Below are positions 1-8,809 of a stretch of 64,000 bases of DNA, piece after piece. The position numbers and the translations under genes are program-made. The notes under the pieces are model-generated. The model was not told the origin of the DNA. It searched no databases and worked only from the letters and a program-made list of their open reading frames with translations. This DNA comes from Pelagibacteraceae bacterium AG-404-P08 (GTDB lineage Bacteria > Pseudomonadota > Alphaproteobacteria > HIMB59): NCBI GenBank assembly GCA_003216195.1, contig QCJF01000004.1, forward strand, positions 1 to 64,000. Direction: 5' to 3'. The stretch's first letter is position 1. Every line of letters starts with the position of its first letter.

Positions 1-792
1 GAAAATAAAGATTTTAATGGCACAATAAGTTTTATCATAACTGGTGATGAAGAAGCAGACTCCGTAAATGGTGTAAAGAAAGTCGTAAAATGGTTGAAAG
101 AAAATAATATAAGAATAGACGGGTCAATAGCCACTGAGTCATCCTCTGAGAAAATAATCGGTGATCAGATCAAAGTTGGAAGAAAAGGAGCTGTGGATGT
201 TCAAGTTGAAATTATTGGTAAGCAAGGGCATGCTGCGTATCCTCAGCTAGCTCAAAACCCTCTACATTGTTTGTCTAGGGTTATCTCATTTTTTGATGAA
301 CAAAAACTTGATGATGGTGCAGATTACTTTGAACCATCCACTCTGCAATTCACTCAAATCAATTTAAATAACAAGGCAAAGAATGTAATACCAGAAAAAT
401 TGATTACTGTTGGTGATATGCGCTTTAATGACAACTGGGATCAAGAAAAAATACAAAACTATTTTGATGAACACTTGACTAAGATTTGCTCAGAAAATAA
501 TTGTACGTATAAATTGAAATTAACTTTTAGAGGTATGCCTTTCCAATCTTTTGATAATCCATTTACAAAACATTGTATTAAAGCAATTAAAGATGTTACG
601 GGATTAGAAGCTAGCCAAGATACTGGAGGTGGAACATCAGATGCTAGATTTATGCAAGAGGTCTGTCCTGTCTTCGAATTTGGAACGATTAACAAAACCC
701 TGCACAAAGTTAATGAGTGTGTTTCTATTGAGGATCTCAAAACGACCGAACAAATCTATTTCAAAACTTTAGAAAACTTTTTTGATAATTGA
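1..792 (+). CDS. dapE: Succinyl-diaminopimelate desuccinylase, 3' part (cut by window edge)
   Basis: The frame is open from base 1, so the N-terminus lies outside the window; about 263 residues are visible. DapE hydrolyses N-succinyl-LL-diaminopimelate in lysine and peptidoglycan-precursor synthesis using two zinc ions. The visible part opens with ITGDEEAD, which holds the catalytic and metal-bridging glutamates (nt 49-54). A dimerisation segment with GKQGHAAYPQLAQNP follows, then GGGTSDARFM, and near the end LHKVNE with the last metal histidine. All match M20-family DapE. The stop overlaps the next start, so the two genes may be coupled. An internal TTG at 94 is not a credible start because it would remove the GDEE motif. 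The other diaminopimelate gene here, dapF, is 60 kb away. Confidence 0.93.
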   Translation, partial: ENKDFNGTISFIITGDEEADSVNGVKKVVKWLKENNIRIDGSIATESSSEKIIGDQIKVGRKGAVDVQVEIIGKQGHAAYPQLAQNPLHCLSRVISFFDEQKLDDGADYFEPSTLQFTQINLNNKAKNVIPEKLITVGDMRFNDNWDQEKIQNYFDEHLTKICSENNCTYKLKLTFRGMPFQSFDNPFTKHCIKAIKDVTGLEASQDTGGGTSDARFMQEVCPVFEFGTINKTLHKVNECVSIEDLKTTEQIYFKTLENFFDN

Positions 793-1265
793 AACAAGGT
801 GATTTAATTCCTGATATTACTTTAAGATCTGTTTCGGCAGATGGTACAAAAAATTTTGGATTACACGACAACTTCAAATTTAAAAGGGCAATGATAATTT
901 GTGTCCCAGGAGCATTCACTTCAACATGTCACATACAACATCTTCCTCCATTTATTAAAGGTGCAAAAAAGTTGATGTCTGAAAAGCAAATTGATCAACT
1001 TTGTTGTGTGACAACCAATGATCCTTATGTACTTGATTTGTGGAGAAAAGAGTTAGGTGAATCAGAAATTTTATTTTTATCAGATGGAAATAATGAATTT
1101 TTAGTATCTTCTCAATTAATTAGAAATCATGAAAAAAGCTTTATGGGTCAAAGACTTATTCGTTCAATTATCCTAATAAATAATCTTAAAGTTGAGAAAT
1201 TAATTTGCGATAAGCCTGGTGAGCTAAAAGAAACAAGCTATGAGGCAATTTTAGCTAGCATCTAA
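789..1265 (+). CDS. Peroxiredoxin, Prx5-like
   Basis: This 158-residue protein belongs to the redoxin family and reduces hydroperoxides with a peroxidatic cysteine. The signature PGAFTSTCHIQHLP at about residues 40-53 places that cysteine at Cys47; HLPPF matches the Prx5/AhpC-TSA type. The length fits the cytosolic single-domain type, with no signal peptide. Translation has to begin at a TTG that overlaps the dapE stop (ATTGA arrangement); the next residues, KQGDLIPDITL, are the usual start of the fold, so TTG is the likely start although no Shine-Dalgarno is visible. The 3' end overlaps the convergent glycosyltransferase by 15 bases. Substrate and reductant cannot be read from the sequence. 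Confidence 0.88.
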   Translation: MKQGDLIPDITLRSVSADGTKNFGLHDNFKFKRAMIICVPGAFTSTCHIQHLPPFIKGAKKLMSEKQIDQLCCVTTNDPYVLDLWRKELGESEILFLSDGNNEFLVSSQLIRNHEKSFMGQRLIRSIILINNLKVEKLICDKPGELKETSYEAILASI

Positions 1266-2294
1266 ATACTCTTTTATTTTTTTATTTGACTCGAAATTTC
1301 TTGCAAATTTATAACTTTTTCTACTATAACTTTTGTACTTTTTAAAAATACTTATAATTGATTTTACAAGATATTTAGGGTCATTTTCTTTTACAATTAT
1401 ACCGTTGTCCCCAATTGACTCCGGAGTCCCACCACTATTACTAACTATACAAGGTAATCCAAAAGATGCAGCCTCAACATTGGATATTCCAAAACCCTCA
1501 ATACTGTCAGGTGTTGTTAATGTTGGCATAATGTGGATTGAAGAAATTTTAAAAATTTTTTCACTTGGGTAATCATGGTTTATGAAATCTACTTGCCTCT
1601 GCAGCGAAAATTTAATAACTAAATCTTTTAATCTCGATAATTCAGGTCCATCTCCTAAAATCACATATTTAAGTAAAATATTATATTCACTTCTTAGTAT
1701 AGACATCGCTTCAAATACTAAATGATGACCTTTTCTGTATTCTAGTCTAGCTACTGTACATAGATCATATTTTTTTTTTAATTTATTTTTTGAAATCTTA
1801 ATAAATGCTGGGTGGATAATTTTACAATCTACTTTTTTTAAACTTTTAAAATTTTTGATAGATTTATTTTTAGTAAATTTAGAGTTATATATTATTAAAT
1901 CTGCTTTATTTAAAGAATTTAAAATTCTATCTTCATAATTTGTTTTTAATATTTCATTTCCATGAACTAAACAAATTTTTTTTGCATCTGTGTTGTGGTT
2001 AAATGGCTCTAATGATTTCCAACTATCAAAAAAAATAATATCAATTTTATTATCGTCTAAAAAACTCTGGGCAAAATTTGATTTTATTCTTTTTCTAAGA
2101 AATTTGATTTGATCAAATCTAAAAATATCAAACTTACATTTGTTGTCAAAATCTGAAGATGAAAGTTTAGACCCATCAGACAAAACTATTACTTTATTTT
2201 GTTTCGTAAATGCATGTTGTGCTATATTTGTCATTACAGATTCTATGCCTCCTACTTTTGGAGCAAAACATTGTGTATATATGAGAATATTAAT
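1251..2294 (-). CDS. Glycosyltransferase family 4, probable ATT start
   Basis: GT-B fold glycosyltransferase, expected to transfer a sugar from a nucleotide donor to a cell-surface glycan. The C-terminal domain has VARLEYRKGHHLVFEAM, ILGDGPELSRL and the E-x7-E region EGFGISNVEAASFGLP. The first ATG (2234) is too late: the codons before it read INILIYTQCFAPKVGGIESV, the classic glycine-rich acceptor-side N-terminus of this family. That frame is closed by a TAA just upstream (about 2309), and the only plausible initiator is ATT at 2294-2292. It sits 7 bases after AAAGGAG and shares a T with the truA stop. With this start the protein has 347 residues. It is last in the def-fmt-truA run. Donor and acceptor are unknown. 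Confidence 0.85.
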   Translation of the reverse strand: MNILIYTQCFAPKVGGIESVMTNIAQHAFTKQNKVIVLSDGSKLSSSDFDNKCKFDIFRFDQIKFLRKRIKSNFAQSFLDDNKIDIIFFDSWKSLEPFNHNTDAKKICLVHGNEILKTNYEDRILNSLNKADLIIYNSKFTKNKSIKNFKSLKKVDCKIIHPAFIKISKNKLKKKYDLCTVARLEYRKGHHLVFEAMSILRSEYNILLKYVILGDGPELSRLKDLVIKFSLQRQVDFINHDYPSEKIFKISSIHIMPTLTTPDSIEGFGISNVEAASFGLPCIVSNSGGTPESIGDNGIIVKENDPKYLVKSIISIFKKYKSYSRKSYKFARNFESNKKIKEYLDAS

Positions 2295-3030
2295 AAAAAA
2301 TCTCCTTTAAAATCAGTCCTTTTGCGGGAACAGTTGGTCCAGCTAATTTTCTATTTTTAACTTCGATTAATTCTTTTATCCAGTCAATATTTTTATTTTT
2401 TAGTCCAACTTCTAGCAAAGATCCAACCATAATTCTTATTTGTTGATAAAGGAAAGACTTTGCCTTAAATGTAAAAATAATTTTTTTATCTTTAACATCA
2501 ATATATGCATCATCTATAGTTCTAAGTGGTTTACTAGCTTGACATCCTTGTGCTCTAAATGAAGAAAAATCGTGATTACCTATAAATAGCTTAATGGCGT
2601 TTTGCATTGCGTCTAAATCTAAAGGTTGACGAATATGTATACTAAAATCATCCTCAATGACTGATGGTGCTTGACTATTAAAAACTTGATAATTATAAAT
2701 TTTGCTCTTGGCAGTAAAACGTGCATTAAAATCTTGATCTACATTTTCTACTTTACTAATTCTAATCTTTTCAGTTCCAAGGTGAAAATTAATTCCGTTC
2801 AAAATTTGATAATCATCAAATTGTTTTTCTAACTCAAAATTAGCACATTGTCCAATAGCATGTACTCCTGCATCAGTCCTACCAGCACCTTGAATAGTTT
2901 TTTTTTCGCCAGAAAATTTAAATATTGCCTTTTCTATTTCACCTTGCACAGTTTTCTCATTTTTCTGATATTGCCAACCACAATATGGTAAACCATGATA
3001 TTCAATTGTAAGTTTTATATTATTCATCAT
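2290..3030 (-). CDS. truA: tRNA pseudouridine(38-40) synthase
   Basis: TruA isomerises uridines 38-40 in the anticodon stem-loop of many tRNAs. The 246-residue product has the family motif GAGRTDAGVHA at about residues 48-58, with the catalytic aspartate at Asp53, and the expected C-terminal segment FLYQQIRIMVG. Its length is normal. It starts with two ATG codons inside the last 11 bases of fmt, so it is probably translated by coupling. The gene order def-fmt-truA is common in alphaproteobacteria. Its 3' end carries the AAGGAG that appears to serve the next gene. Confidence 0.96.
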   Translation of the reverse strand: MMNNIKLTIEYHGLPYCGWQYQKNEKTVQGEIEKAIFKFSGEKKTIQGAGRTDAGVHAIGQCANFELEKQFDDYQILNGINFHLGTEKIRISKVENVDQDFNARFTAKSKIYNYQVFNSQAPSVIEDDFSIHIRQPLDLDAMQNAIKLFIGNHDFSSFRAQGCQASKPLRTIDDAYIDVKDKKIIFTFKAKSFLYQQIRIMVGSLLEVGLKNKNIDWIKELIEVKNRKLAGPTVPAKGLILKEIFY

Positions 3031-3949
3031 CGATTAAATCATTTATTTGAAATTGATTATTTCCTAAAATAAATTCGTTTATATCTAATGGTTTCTTACC
3101 TTCTGCTTGAATTTCTAAAATATCCAGACTGTTCTTACTGCATGCTATAGTAAGAGGTAAATTAATGATCTTACCTTTTACATCTTGTTTATTAGCAATT
3201 CTAACTTTCAAAATTTTAAATCTCTGTCCTTTGAATCTAAACCACATTGCTGGTGATGGGTAAAATGCTCTTACTTTTTTTTCAATAATATCTGCAGATA
3301 ATCCCCAATCTACTTGAGTTTCAGCTTTATCTATTTTTTTAGCATATGTAGATTGTGAGTGGTCTTGTTCTTTTAATTGGATTTGACCAAGAAAGTACTT
3401 CTTCAAAGTGTTGTATAATAATGAGCAAGAGTCATTACTAATTTGATCAATTAATTTTTTTCCATTAGTTGTTTTTTTAATTTCAATACTATGCTGGGCT
3501 AAAATTGGTCCTTCATCGACTCGATCATTCATTTTCATAATAGTAACGCCTGTAGTTTTGTCATTATTTTCAATGGCTCTTTGAACAGGCGCTGCACCTC
3601 TCCATCTTGGTAGAAGCGAGGCATGGATATTAATAAATCCATGTAAAGGTGTGTTTAACCAACTAAGTGGGACTATCTTTCCATAGGCGAAAAGTATTCC
3701 AACATCTGGCTTTAACGATTGAAATTCTTTTAAAGATTTATCGTCAAGTATTTTGGGAGTAAAAACTGGAAGGAGTTGACTCTCTGCCCATTCCTGAACA
3801 GGTGTATTATATTTTTTTTGTCCTCTATGTTTTTTTTTTGGCTCTTGTGTATAAATTCCCACTATTTCATACCCGCCAAGATAAAGCGTCTTTAGAGGAG
3901 GTAGTGAAAATTCTGGTGAACCAAAATAAACAACACGTTGTTTTTTCAT
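3020..3949 (-). CDS. fmt: Methionyl-tRNA formyltransferase
   Basis: Fmt formylates initiator Met-tRNA with 10-formyl-tetrahydrofolate. The 309-residue protein starts VVYFGSPEFSLPPL and carries the folate-site motif FINIHASLLPRWRGAAPVQ. The catalytic triad expected in the family is visible as Asn107, His109 and Asp145 (DRVDEGPIL). A C-terminal OB-fold domain follows from about residue 205. It lies directly between def and truA. Deformylase and formyltransferase are functional partners in N-formyl-methionine metabolism, so the pairing is expected. Confidence 0.97.
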   Translation of the reverse strand: MKKQRVVYFGSPEFSLPPLKTLYLGGYEIVGIYTQEPKKKHRGQKKYNTPVQEWAESQLLPVFTPKILDDKSLKEFQSLKPDVGILFAYGKIVPLSWLNTPLHGFINIHASLLPRWRGAAPVQRAIENNDKTTGVTIMKMNDRVDEGPILAQHSIEIKKTTNGKKLIDQISNDSCSLLYNTLKKYFLGQIQLKEQDHSQSTYAKKIDKAETQVDWGLSADIIEKKVRAFYPSPAMWFRFKGQRFKILKVRIANKQDVKGKIINLPLTIACSKNSLDILEIQAEGKKPLDINEFILGNNQFQINDLIDDE

Positions 3950-4462
3950 TTAGATTAAATCTTTTTCTTTTTTATATTTTCTCATCTTTCTAATAATAAC
4001 ATCTCTTTTTAATCGACTTAAATGATCAACAAATAAAATACCATTCAAATGGTCTAATTCATGTTGTATTATCCTTGACTCAAAACCTTTAAATGTTGAG
4101 ATTTTTTTTGAGTTTTTTTCATCAAGATATTCTATTTTAATTTTTTCAGGACGGACTATTTCTGCAAAATGTTCAGGGAAAGATAAACAACCCTCCTCAT
4201 ATGGTACTTTATTTTCCTCTAATGATATGATTTTAGGATTTATCATTGTAATTGGCTTTTTTTCTTCATCTCTAGAACCAGCATCAAGAACAAATACTCT
4301 AATATTTAGGCCTATTTGTGGTGCAGCTAAACCTACACCATTTGCGGAATACATAATTTCATACATTTGTTTTATTAATTTTCTATGGTGATCGTCAACC
4401 TGAGGTAAAGATACACTCTCTTTTTTCAAAATGGGATCAGGTGCATATATTAGCTTCAACAT
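3950..4462 (-). CDS. def: Peptide deformylase
   Basis: Def removes the formyl group from nascent chains and is a metal (usually iron) hydrolase. All three family motifs are present: GVGLAAPQIG (42-51), EEGCLSFP with metal-binding Cys92, and QHELDHLNG with HELDH at 134-138. At 170 residues it is the normal bacterial type. It is the first gene of the def-fmt-truA-glycosyltransferase run. The 76-bp gap to recR upstream probably contains its promoter, but no strong -35/-10 pair stands out. Confidence 0.97.
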   Translation of the reverse strand: MLKLIYAPDPILKKESVSLPQVDDHHRKLIKQMYEIMYSANGVGLAAPQIGLNIRVFVLDAGSRDEEKKPITMINPKIISLEENKVPYEEGCLSFPEHFAEIVRPEKIKIEYLDEKNSKKISTFKGFESRIIQHELDHLNGILFVDHLSRLKRDVIIRKMRKYKKEKDLI

Positions 4463-4538
4463 AAAATTAAATATAGTTTAATTTATACAGTTATTAGAGA
4501 CAATAAATCAAACTTTTACAATGCTACCCAAAGATAAT

Positions 4539-5135
4539 TTAACTTAGGTTTTTGCGAGACTCTAGAGCCGCTCCTATAGTATTGTCATCAAGATAATGAA
4601 TTTCACTTCCTACGGGAACGCCATACGCCAATTGAGTAATCTTGATGTTATAATTTTCTAGTTTGTCCTTTATTACCAGAGCTGTGGTTTGTCCCTCAAT
4701 TGTTGCGCTTAATGCCAAAATAATTTCTTGTACTTCATTATTTGTAATTCTTTCTATAAGTTTATTTAGATTTAAATCCTGTTCTGTGAAATTCTTTGAA
4801 GCAGATAGGAGCCCGCCAATAACATGATAAAGGCCTTTATGGTATCCAGATCTCTCAAATGCCCATACATCAGCCATATCTTCGACAATACATATGGTAG
4901 TTTTAAATCTATTATCTGAGGAACAAATTTTACACGGATCTTTAACATCTAATATTCCACAATTACTACATTTTTTTACAGCCGATACAGTTTCTTTGAT
5001 ACTCTCTCCTAAAGGCAACATCAATTCTTGTTTATTTTTAATTAGATATAAGGCTATTCTTTGTGCAGAACGCTGGCCGATACCGGGCAGTCTAGAGATA
5101 AGATTAATTAATTTTTGAAGTGCGTCTTGTGACAA
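4539..5135 (-). CDS. recR: Recombination mediator RecR
   Basis: RecR works with RecF and RecO in loading RecA at gapped DNA. The 198-residue protein shows a helix-hairpin-helix region (LISRLPGIGQRSAQRIA, 12-28), a four-cysteine zinc finger (Cys56, Cys59, Cys68, Cys71) and a Toprim domain beginning ICIVEDMADV at about 81, with the conserved glycine-rich C-terminal GVPVGSEIHYLD. It follows ybaB after 2 bases, giving the conserved dnaX-ybaB-recR operon. Confidence 0.97.
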   Translation of the reverse strand: MSQDALQKLINLISRLPGIGQRSAQRIALYLIKNKQELMLPLGESIKETVSAVKKCSNCGILDVKDPCKICSSDNRFKTTICIVEDMADVWAFERSGYHKGLYHVIGGLLSASKNFTEQDLNLNKLIERITNNEVQEIILALSATIEGQTTALVIKDKLENYNIKITQLAYGVPVGSEIHYLDDNTIGAALESRKNLS

Positions 5136-5137
5136 TT

Positions 5138-5464
5138 TTAAAACGGCATTTTCATTCCTGGAGGTAAAGGTAATCCTCCAGTTATTTTTTTCATTTCTTC
5201 AGCTGACATTTCCTCAACTTTTTCTTTTGCTTGATTAAGTGCTGCTTTAATTAAATCCTCCAATACCTCCTTTTCATCAGAAGACAAAAGTGAAGGATCA
5301 ATATCAATAGATTGAACAATTTGTTTACCGTTCATTATCACTTTGACCAATCCTCCTCCAGACTCAGCTTCAACAGTTTTATTTTCTAGCTCCTTTTGCA
5401 TTTCTTGCATTTTTGTTTGCATTTCCTGAACTTTTTTCATCATACCGCCCATATTGCCCATCAT
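5138..5464 (-). CDS. YbaB/EbfC nucleoid-associated protein
   Basis: This 108-residue protein is the small dimeric DNA-binding protein normally found between dnaX and recR. A methionine- and glycine-rich start (MMGNMGGMMKK) leads into a heptad-like helix (VQEMQTKMQEMQKELE), then the family segment containing GGGLVKVIMNGKQ and a C-terminal GGLPLPPGMKMPF. Its start overlaps the dnaX stop (ATGA), so translation is probably coupled. Function beyond DNA binding is not clear in this family. Confidence 0.94.
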   Translation of the reverse strand: MMGNMGGMMKKVQEMQTKMQEMQKELENKTVEAESGGGLVKVIMNGKQIVQSIDIDPSLLSSDEKEVLEDLIKAALNQAKEKVEEMSAEEMKKITGGLPLPPGMKMPF

Positions 5465-7059
5465 TTTTCATCACCTCTTTCTAATTCTTCAATGTCTATA
5501 ATCTTTGCATTAGGAAATTTAGCAAGAACTTTTTTAAATTCTTCGGTTTTCATCTCCTGGTTTATTAATTCTTTTTTATAAAGAGTCTTAATTGTCTCTA
5601 AAGTTGTTATTTCTGTTTTCACAATAACTTCAAAATTATAATCAGTTTTCAAGTTTTTAAGCAGTTCTTCACTTCCATTAAAGTTTTTGTCTGTTACATG
5701 TATTCGTAGTACTTTCTTTTCCTCTGAAAATTCAACTATTTCAATATTTTCAATAATAATTCCTGCCATTAAAGGAGAAAAGTTTTTTCCATAAAATTCA
5801 AAAAATAATTGGTGCATATCAATTCTATCTTTTAAAGATCTCTCTGATATTTGATTAACTCTGTTTTGAATTACTTTATCGAGGTTTGGAGAGGCTTGAA
5901 TAATATTTTGATTTGTTTCAGACTTTTTTTTTTCTTCTAAAGGTGTTGGTTGATTATCGTTTATTAAAAACGCGCACCTGAGAAGTACCATTTCTAGTGT
6001 TGAGTGTGGTTGCGGAGAAATTTTAATTTCGTTATAACCTTTCATTAAACTTTGCCAGAAAATATTTAATTTTCCATGATCAAATTGAATAACATATTTG
6101 CCAAAATTCTTATCATCCTCAGTTAAAAATTCATCTTTTAGAAGCTCATAATCAATTTTTAATTTACATGACCAATTCATAATATTCATCATATCTTCAA
6201 TGATTTTAGAGGTCTCTGATCCTCTTTTATACATTTCATCTAATATGGATATTAATTCAGTAAGATTGTTATCTAATATACATTTAGATAATTCATATAA
6301 ATCACTTTGCTTTGCAAACCCTAACATATTGACAATTTCCTCAACTTGAATTTCTTTTTTTGATTTAAAAACATTAGCTTGATCTAATATGCTCAGTGAG
6401 TCTCTGACTGAACCTTCACTAGCCTTAACTATTAAATTTAATGCTTCCTTAGAAATTGATATGTCCTCTTTTTCAGCTATATCTCTGAGAAAGTTTAAAA
6501 GAGTCTTATTTTCGATACGTCTTAGATCAAATCTTTGGCATCTTGAAAGAATAGTAATTGGGACTTTGGATATTTCTGTAGTTGCGAATATAAATTTTGA
6601 GTGGGGTGGGGGTTCCTCAAGAGTTTTAAGAAGCGCGTTAAAAGCACTTTTAGATAACATATGAACTTCATCGACAATATATACCTTATATTTCCCAAGC
6701 ACTGGATTATATTTAATGTTCTCTATTATCTCTCTAGCATTTTCAACACTTGTATTAGACGCAGCATCAATTTCTATGACATCTGGGTGTCTATCCTCGG
6801 TAATAGCTTTTGCTTGTTCACAATTATCTAAATCAGGATTATTATTTTTATCAAACACGGAACAGTTCAACATTTTGGCAACAATTCTTGCTGTTGTTGT
6901 TTTGCCTACACCGCGAATACCTGTAAAGATATATGCATTAGGAATTTTATTAAGTTCAATTGACTTTTGTATTGTTTCAACCAAATACTCTTGACCAATC
7001 AAATCTTGGAAGTTAGAAGGTCTATATTTTAATGCTAATATATTTGATTGGTGTTTCAT
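5461..7059 (-). CDS. dnaX: DNA polymerase III subunit gamma/tau
   Basis: DnaX is the ATPase of the clamp loader that places the beta clamp on DNA. The 532-residue protein has a Walker A GIRGVGKTT (about 47-55), a Walker B VYIVDEVHMLS, an SRC sensor motif (ILSRCQRFDLRR), and a C-terminal tau-like domain for replisome contacts. The zinc module after Walker A is reduced. The family usually has four cysteines here, but I see only Cys66 and one in DNCEQAKA, so metal binding may be lost. It heads the dnaX-ybaB-recR operon and has the SRP RNA gene immediately upstream on the same strand. Confidence 0.96.
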   Translation of the reverse strand: MKHQSNILALKYRPSNFQDLIGQEYLVETIQKSIELNKIPNAYIFTGIRGVGKTTTARIVAKMLNCSVFDKNNNPDLDNCEQAKAITEDRHPDVIEIDAASNTSVENAREIIENIKYNPVLGKYKVYIVDEVHMLSKSAFNALLKTLEEPPPHSKFIFATTEISKVPITILSRCQRFDLRRIENKTLLNFLRDIAEKEDISISKEALNLIVKASEGSVRDSLSILDQANVFKSKKEIQVEEIVNMLGFAKQSDLYELSKCILDNNLTELISILDEMYKRGSETSKIIEDMMNIMNWSCKLKIDYELLKDEFLTEDDKNFGKYVIQFDHGKLNIFWQSLMKGYNEIKISPQPHSTLEMVLLRCAFLINDNQPTPLEEKKKSETNQNIIQASPNLDKVIQNRVNQISERSLKDRIDMHQLFFEFYGKNFSPLMAGIIIENIEIVEFSEEKKVLRIHVTDKNFNGSEELLKNLKTDYNFEVIVKTEITTLETIKTLYKKELINQEMKTEEFKKVLAKFPNAKIIDIEELERGDEK

Positions 7060-7072
7060 AATACTCTCTAAG

Positions 7073-7160
7073 GAGAATTACACGACCCAACTTTCAGTGT
7101 TACAGCTGCTTTCTTTCGAACCTGACCGGATTGGCACAAAAAATTGCCCATGTAATTCTC
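7073..7160 (-). ncRNA. ffs: Signal recognition particle RNA (4.5S, small bacterial type)
   Basis: Read on the minus strand this stretch contains CCGGTCAGGTTCGAAAGAA followed by AGCAGCTGTAA, the conserved domain IV that binds Ffh. The apical loop is GAAA closed by UC/GA. The ends pair perfectly over ten bases, GAGAATTACA (7151-7160 read in reverse) with TGTAATTCTC (7073-7082), forming a single long hairpin of about 88 nt. It lies just upstream of dnaX, a frequent position for ffs. Exact transcript ends may extend a few bases beyond the stem. The protein partners Ffh and FtsY are encoded at 59-63 kb. Confidence 0.93.
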
Positions 7161-7197
7161 AAATAATCTTATAACAGTATTAAAAGGAAATATGAAG

Positions 7198-8037
7198 TTA
7201 TTGTCTTACCCGATATGGAGATTTTTCAAAAACTCCTAATTTTCTAACCTTTGAACAATAATGATACATATCGTCCAATGCAAATTTGGTATTTTCTTGA
7301 TCAGGATGTCCTTCGATTTCACAATAAAATTGAGTAATTACAAAATCTGCACCATAATTATAACTTTCAAGTTTGATCATATTTACATTGTTAGTTGCAA
7401 ATCCGCCCATAACTTTGAACAAAGACCCAGGTGTGTTTTTTACAGAAAATAAAAAAGAAGATATATAGATCTTATTTTTGTCAAACTCTAAATTTTCATT
7501 TTTGGACATTACATAAAATCTAGTTATATTATTTAAAGAATTTGCAAAATTTTCATCAATTACTTTTAAACCATAAATATTTCCTGCTAAACTTGATGCG
7601 ATTGCAGCAGTATCATATAATCTTTCTTCAGAAATGGTTTTAGCAGAACCCGCTGTATCAGCGCCAATTAAAATGTTTAAATCTAATTTTTGTATTTTAT
7701 CACTACATTGTGCTAAAGCCTGTTCGTGACTTAAAATATTTTTAATATTTTCTATTTTGCTATCTGGATGAATTAAAAGCTTGTGTTCAACTTTTTGAAA
7801 ATGTTCAAAGTTTATGTGCAAATTAGACTTGGGTATCAAGCGATGGATATCAGCAACTCTTCCTGCGGCAGAATTCTCAATCGGTATCATAGCATAATCA
7901 ACATTTCCCACCTCAGCTTCATTTAAAGCTATCTCAAATGTTTTACAAGGTAGTGTTATTGAACCTGGAAAAAAATCTTGGGCAGCCAAATGACTATAGG
8001 CCCCATCAACGCCTTGAAAAGATATATTTTTACTCAT
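7198..8037 (-). CDS. pheA: Prephenate dehydratase
   Basis: This enzyme decarboxylates and dehydrates prephenate to phenylpyruvate, the committed step of phenylalanine synthesis. The 279-residue protein lacks a chorismate mutase domain and is the monofunctional type. Visible motifs are GVDGAYSHLAA near the start, MIPIENSAAGRV, and the catalytic NNITRFYVM. From about residue 190 an ACT domain (FSVKNTPGSLFKVMGGFATNNVNM, then KLES) is expected to bind phenylalanine for feedback control. It overlaps kdsB by 8 bases, suggesting co-transcription. Confidence 0.95.
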   Translation of the reverse strand: MSKNISFQGVDGAYSHLAAQDFFPGSITLPCKTFEIALNEAEVGNVDYAMIPIENSAAGRVADIHRLIPKSNLHINFEHFQKVEHKLLIHPDSKIENIKNILSHEQALAQCSDKIQKLDLNILIGADTAGSAKTISEERLYDTAAIASSLAGNIYGLKVIDENFANSLNNITRFYVMSKNENLEFDKNKIYISSFLFSVKNTPGSLFKVMGGFATNNVNMIKLESYNYGADFVITQFYCEIEGHPDQENTKFALDDMYHYCSKVRKLGVFEKSPYRVRQ

Positions 8038-8749
8038 TTTTTAGAATTAACCGGTTTACTCTATCTAAATCCTCTTTTGTATCAACTCCCAATATCTCTT
8101 CTTTAATTATGGAAATCCCAATTTTATTAATATTTATTACACGAAGTTGCTCCAATTTCTCATCAAGCTCTCTTTGAGTTGGAGACAAAGAAACAAAATC
8201 TAATAAGAATTGTTTATGATAAGCATAAACTCCAATGTGATGAAAGACATTTTTATTTATTTTTAGTTTGCTTTGAAGCATTCTAGAAAAATCTAAAGCA
8301 TAATTATTATCTTCTATTGTTACTTTTACTTTGGAACTATTTTTTGCCTCATCAAGACTTATGAAAGGACAAGCTAATGTAGCAATTTGAAATTGTAACA
8401 ATTTTTTTTTTAACAAGTTTATATGATGTTTATTTATGAAAGGCATGTCTCCCTGAACATTAATAACAAATTTAAAATTGGTTATATCTTCAAGTTTTTT
8501 TACTGCTTCTCCTATTCTGTCACTGCCGGACTTGTGATTAGGGTCTGTCATTATGAATTTGAGATTCATTTCTTTACAGTATTCTTTTACCTCTTGATCG
8601 CAGATAGCTAAAAATAAATTACTTGTTATAGCCGATACACGCTTATATACATAATGAAGCATGGGCAGATCTCCAATCTTAGCAAAGGGTTTATTTGGAA
8701 ATCGAGAGGCCTTTAATCTTATTGGTATAATTACTACAGTATCGTTCAT
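8030..8749 (-). CDS. kdsB: 3-deoxy-manno-octulosonate cytidylyltransferase
   Basis: KdsB activates Kdo as CMP-Kdo for lipopolysaccharide inner-core assembly. The 239-residue protein begins with the nucleotide-binding signature VVIIPIRLKASRFPNKP and contains GSDRIGEAV and VINVQGDMPFI, all typical of the family. Its presence shows a Gram-negative envelope with LPS. It is read together with pheA and is divergent from the cytochrome c gene, with a 60-bp shared upstream region. Confidence 0.95.
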   Translation of the reverse strand: MNDTVVIIPIRLKASRFPNKPFAKIGDLPMLHYVYKRVSAITSNLFLAICDQEVKEYCKEMNLKFIMTDPNHKSGSDRIGEAVKKLEDITNFKFVINVQGDMPFINKHHINLLKKKLLQFQIATLACPFISLDEAKNSSKVKVTIEDNNYALDFSRMLQSKLKINKNVFHHIGVYAYHKQFLLDFVSLSPTQRELDEKLEQLRVININKIGISIIKEEILGVDTKEDLDRVNRLILKNE

Positions 8750-8809
8750 TAATGCGACAAATATTTGTTTTAAGTGATATATTTTTAAACATAGACTTCT
8801 CTATCAAAT

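Noticed and set aside
1251-2294. Frameshift separating the glycosyltransferase N-terminus
   Set aside because: The conserved N-terminal residues are in the same frame as the rest of the gene, so no frameshift is needed; only the start codon is non-canonical.
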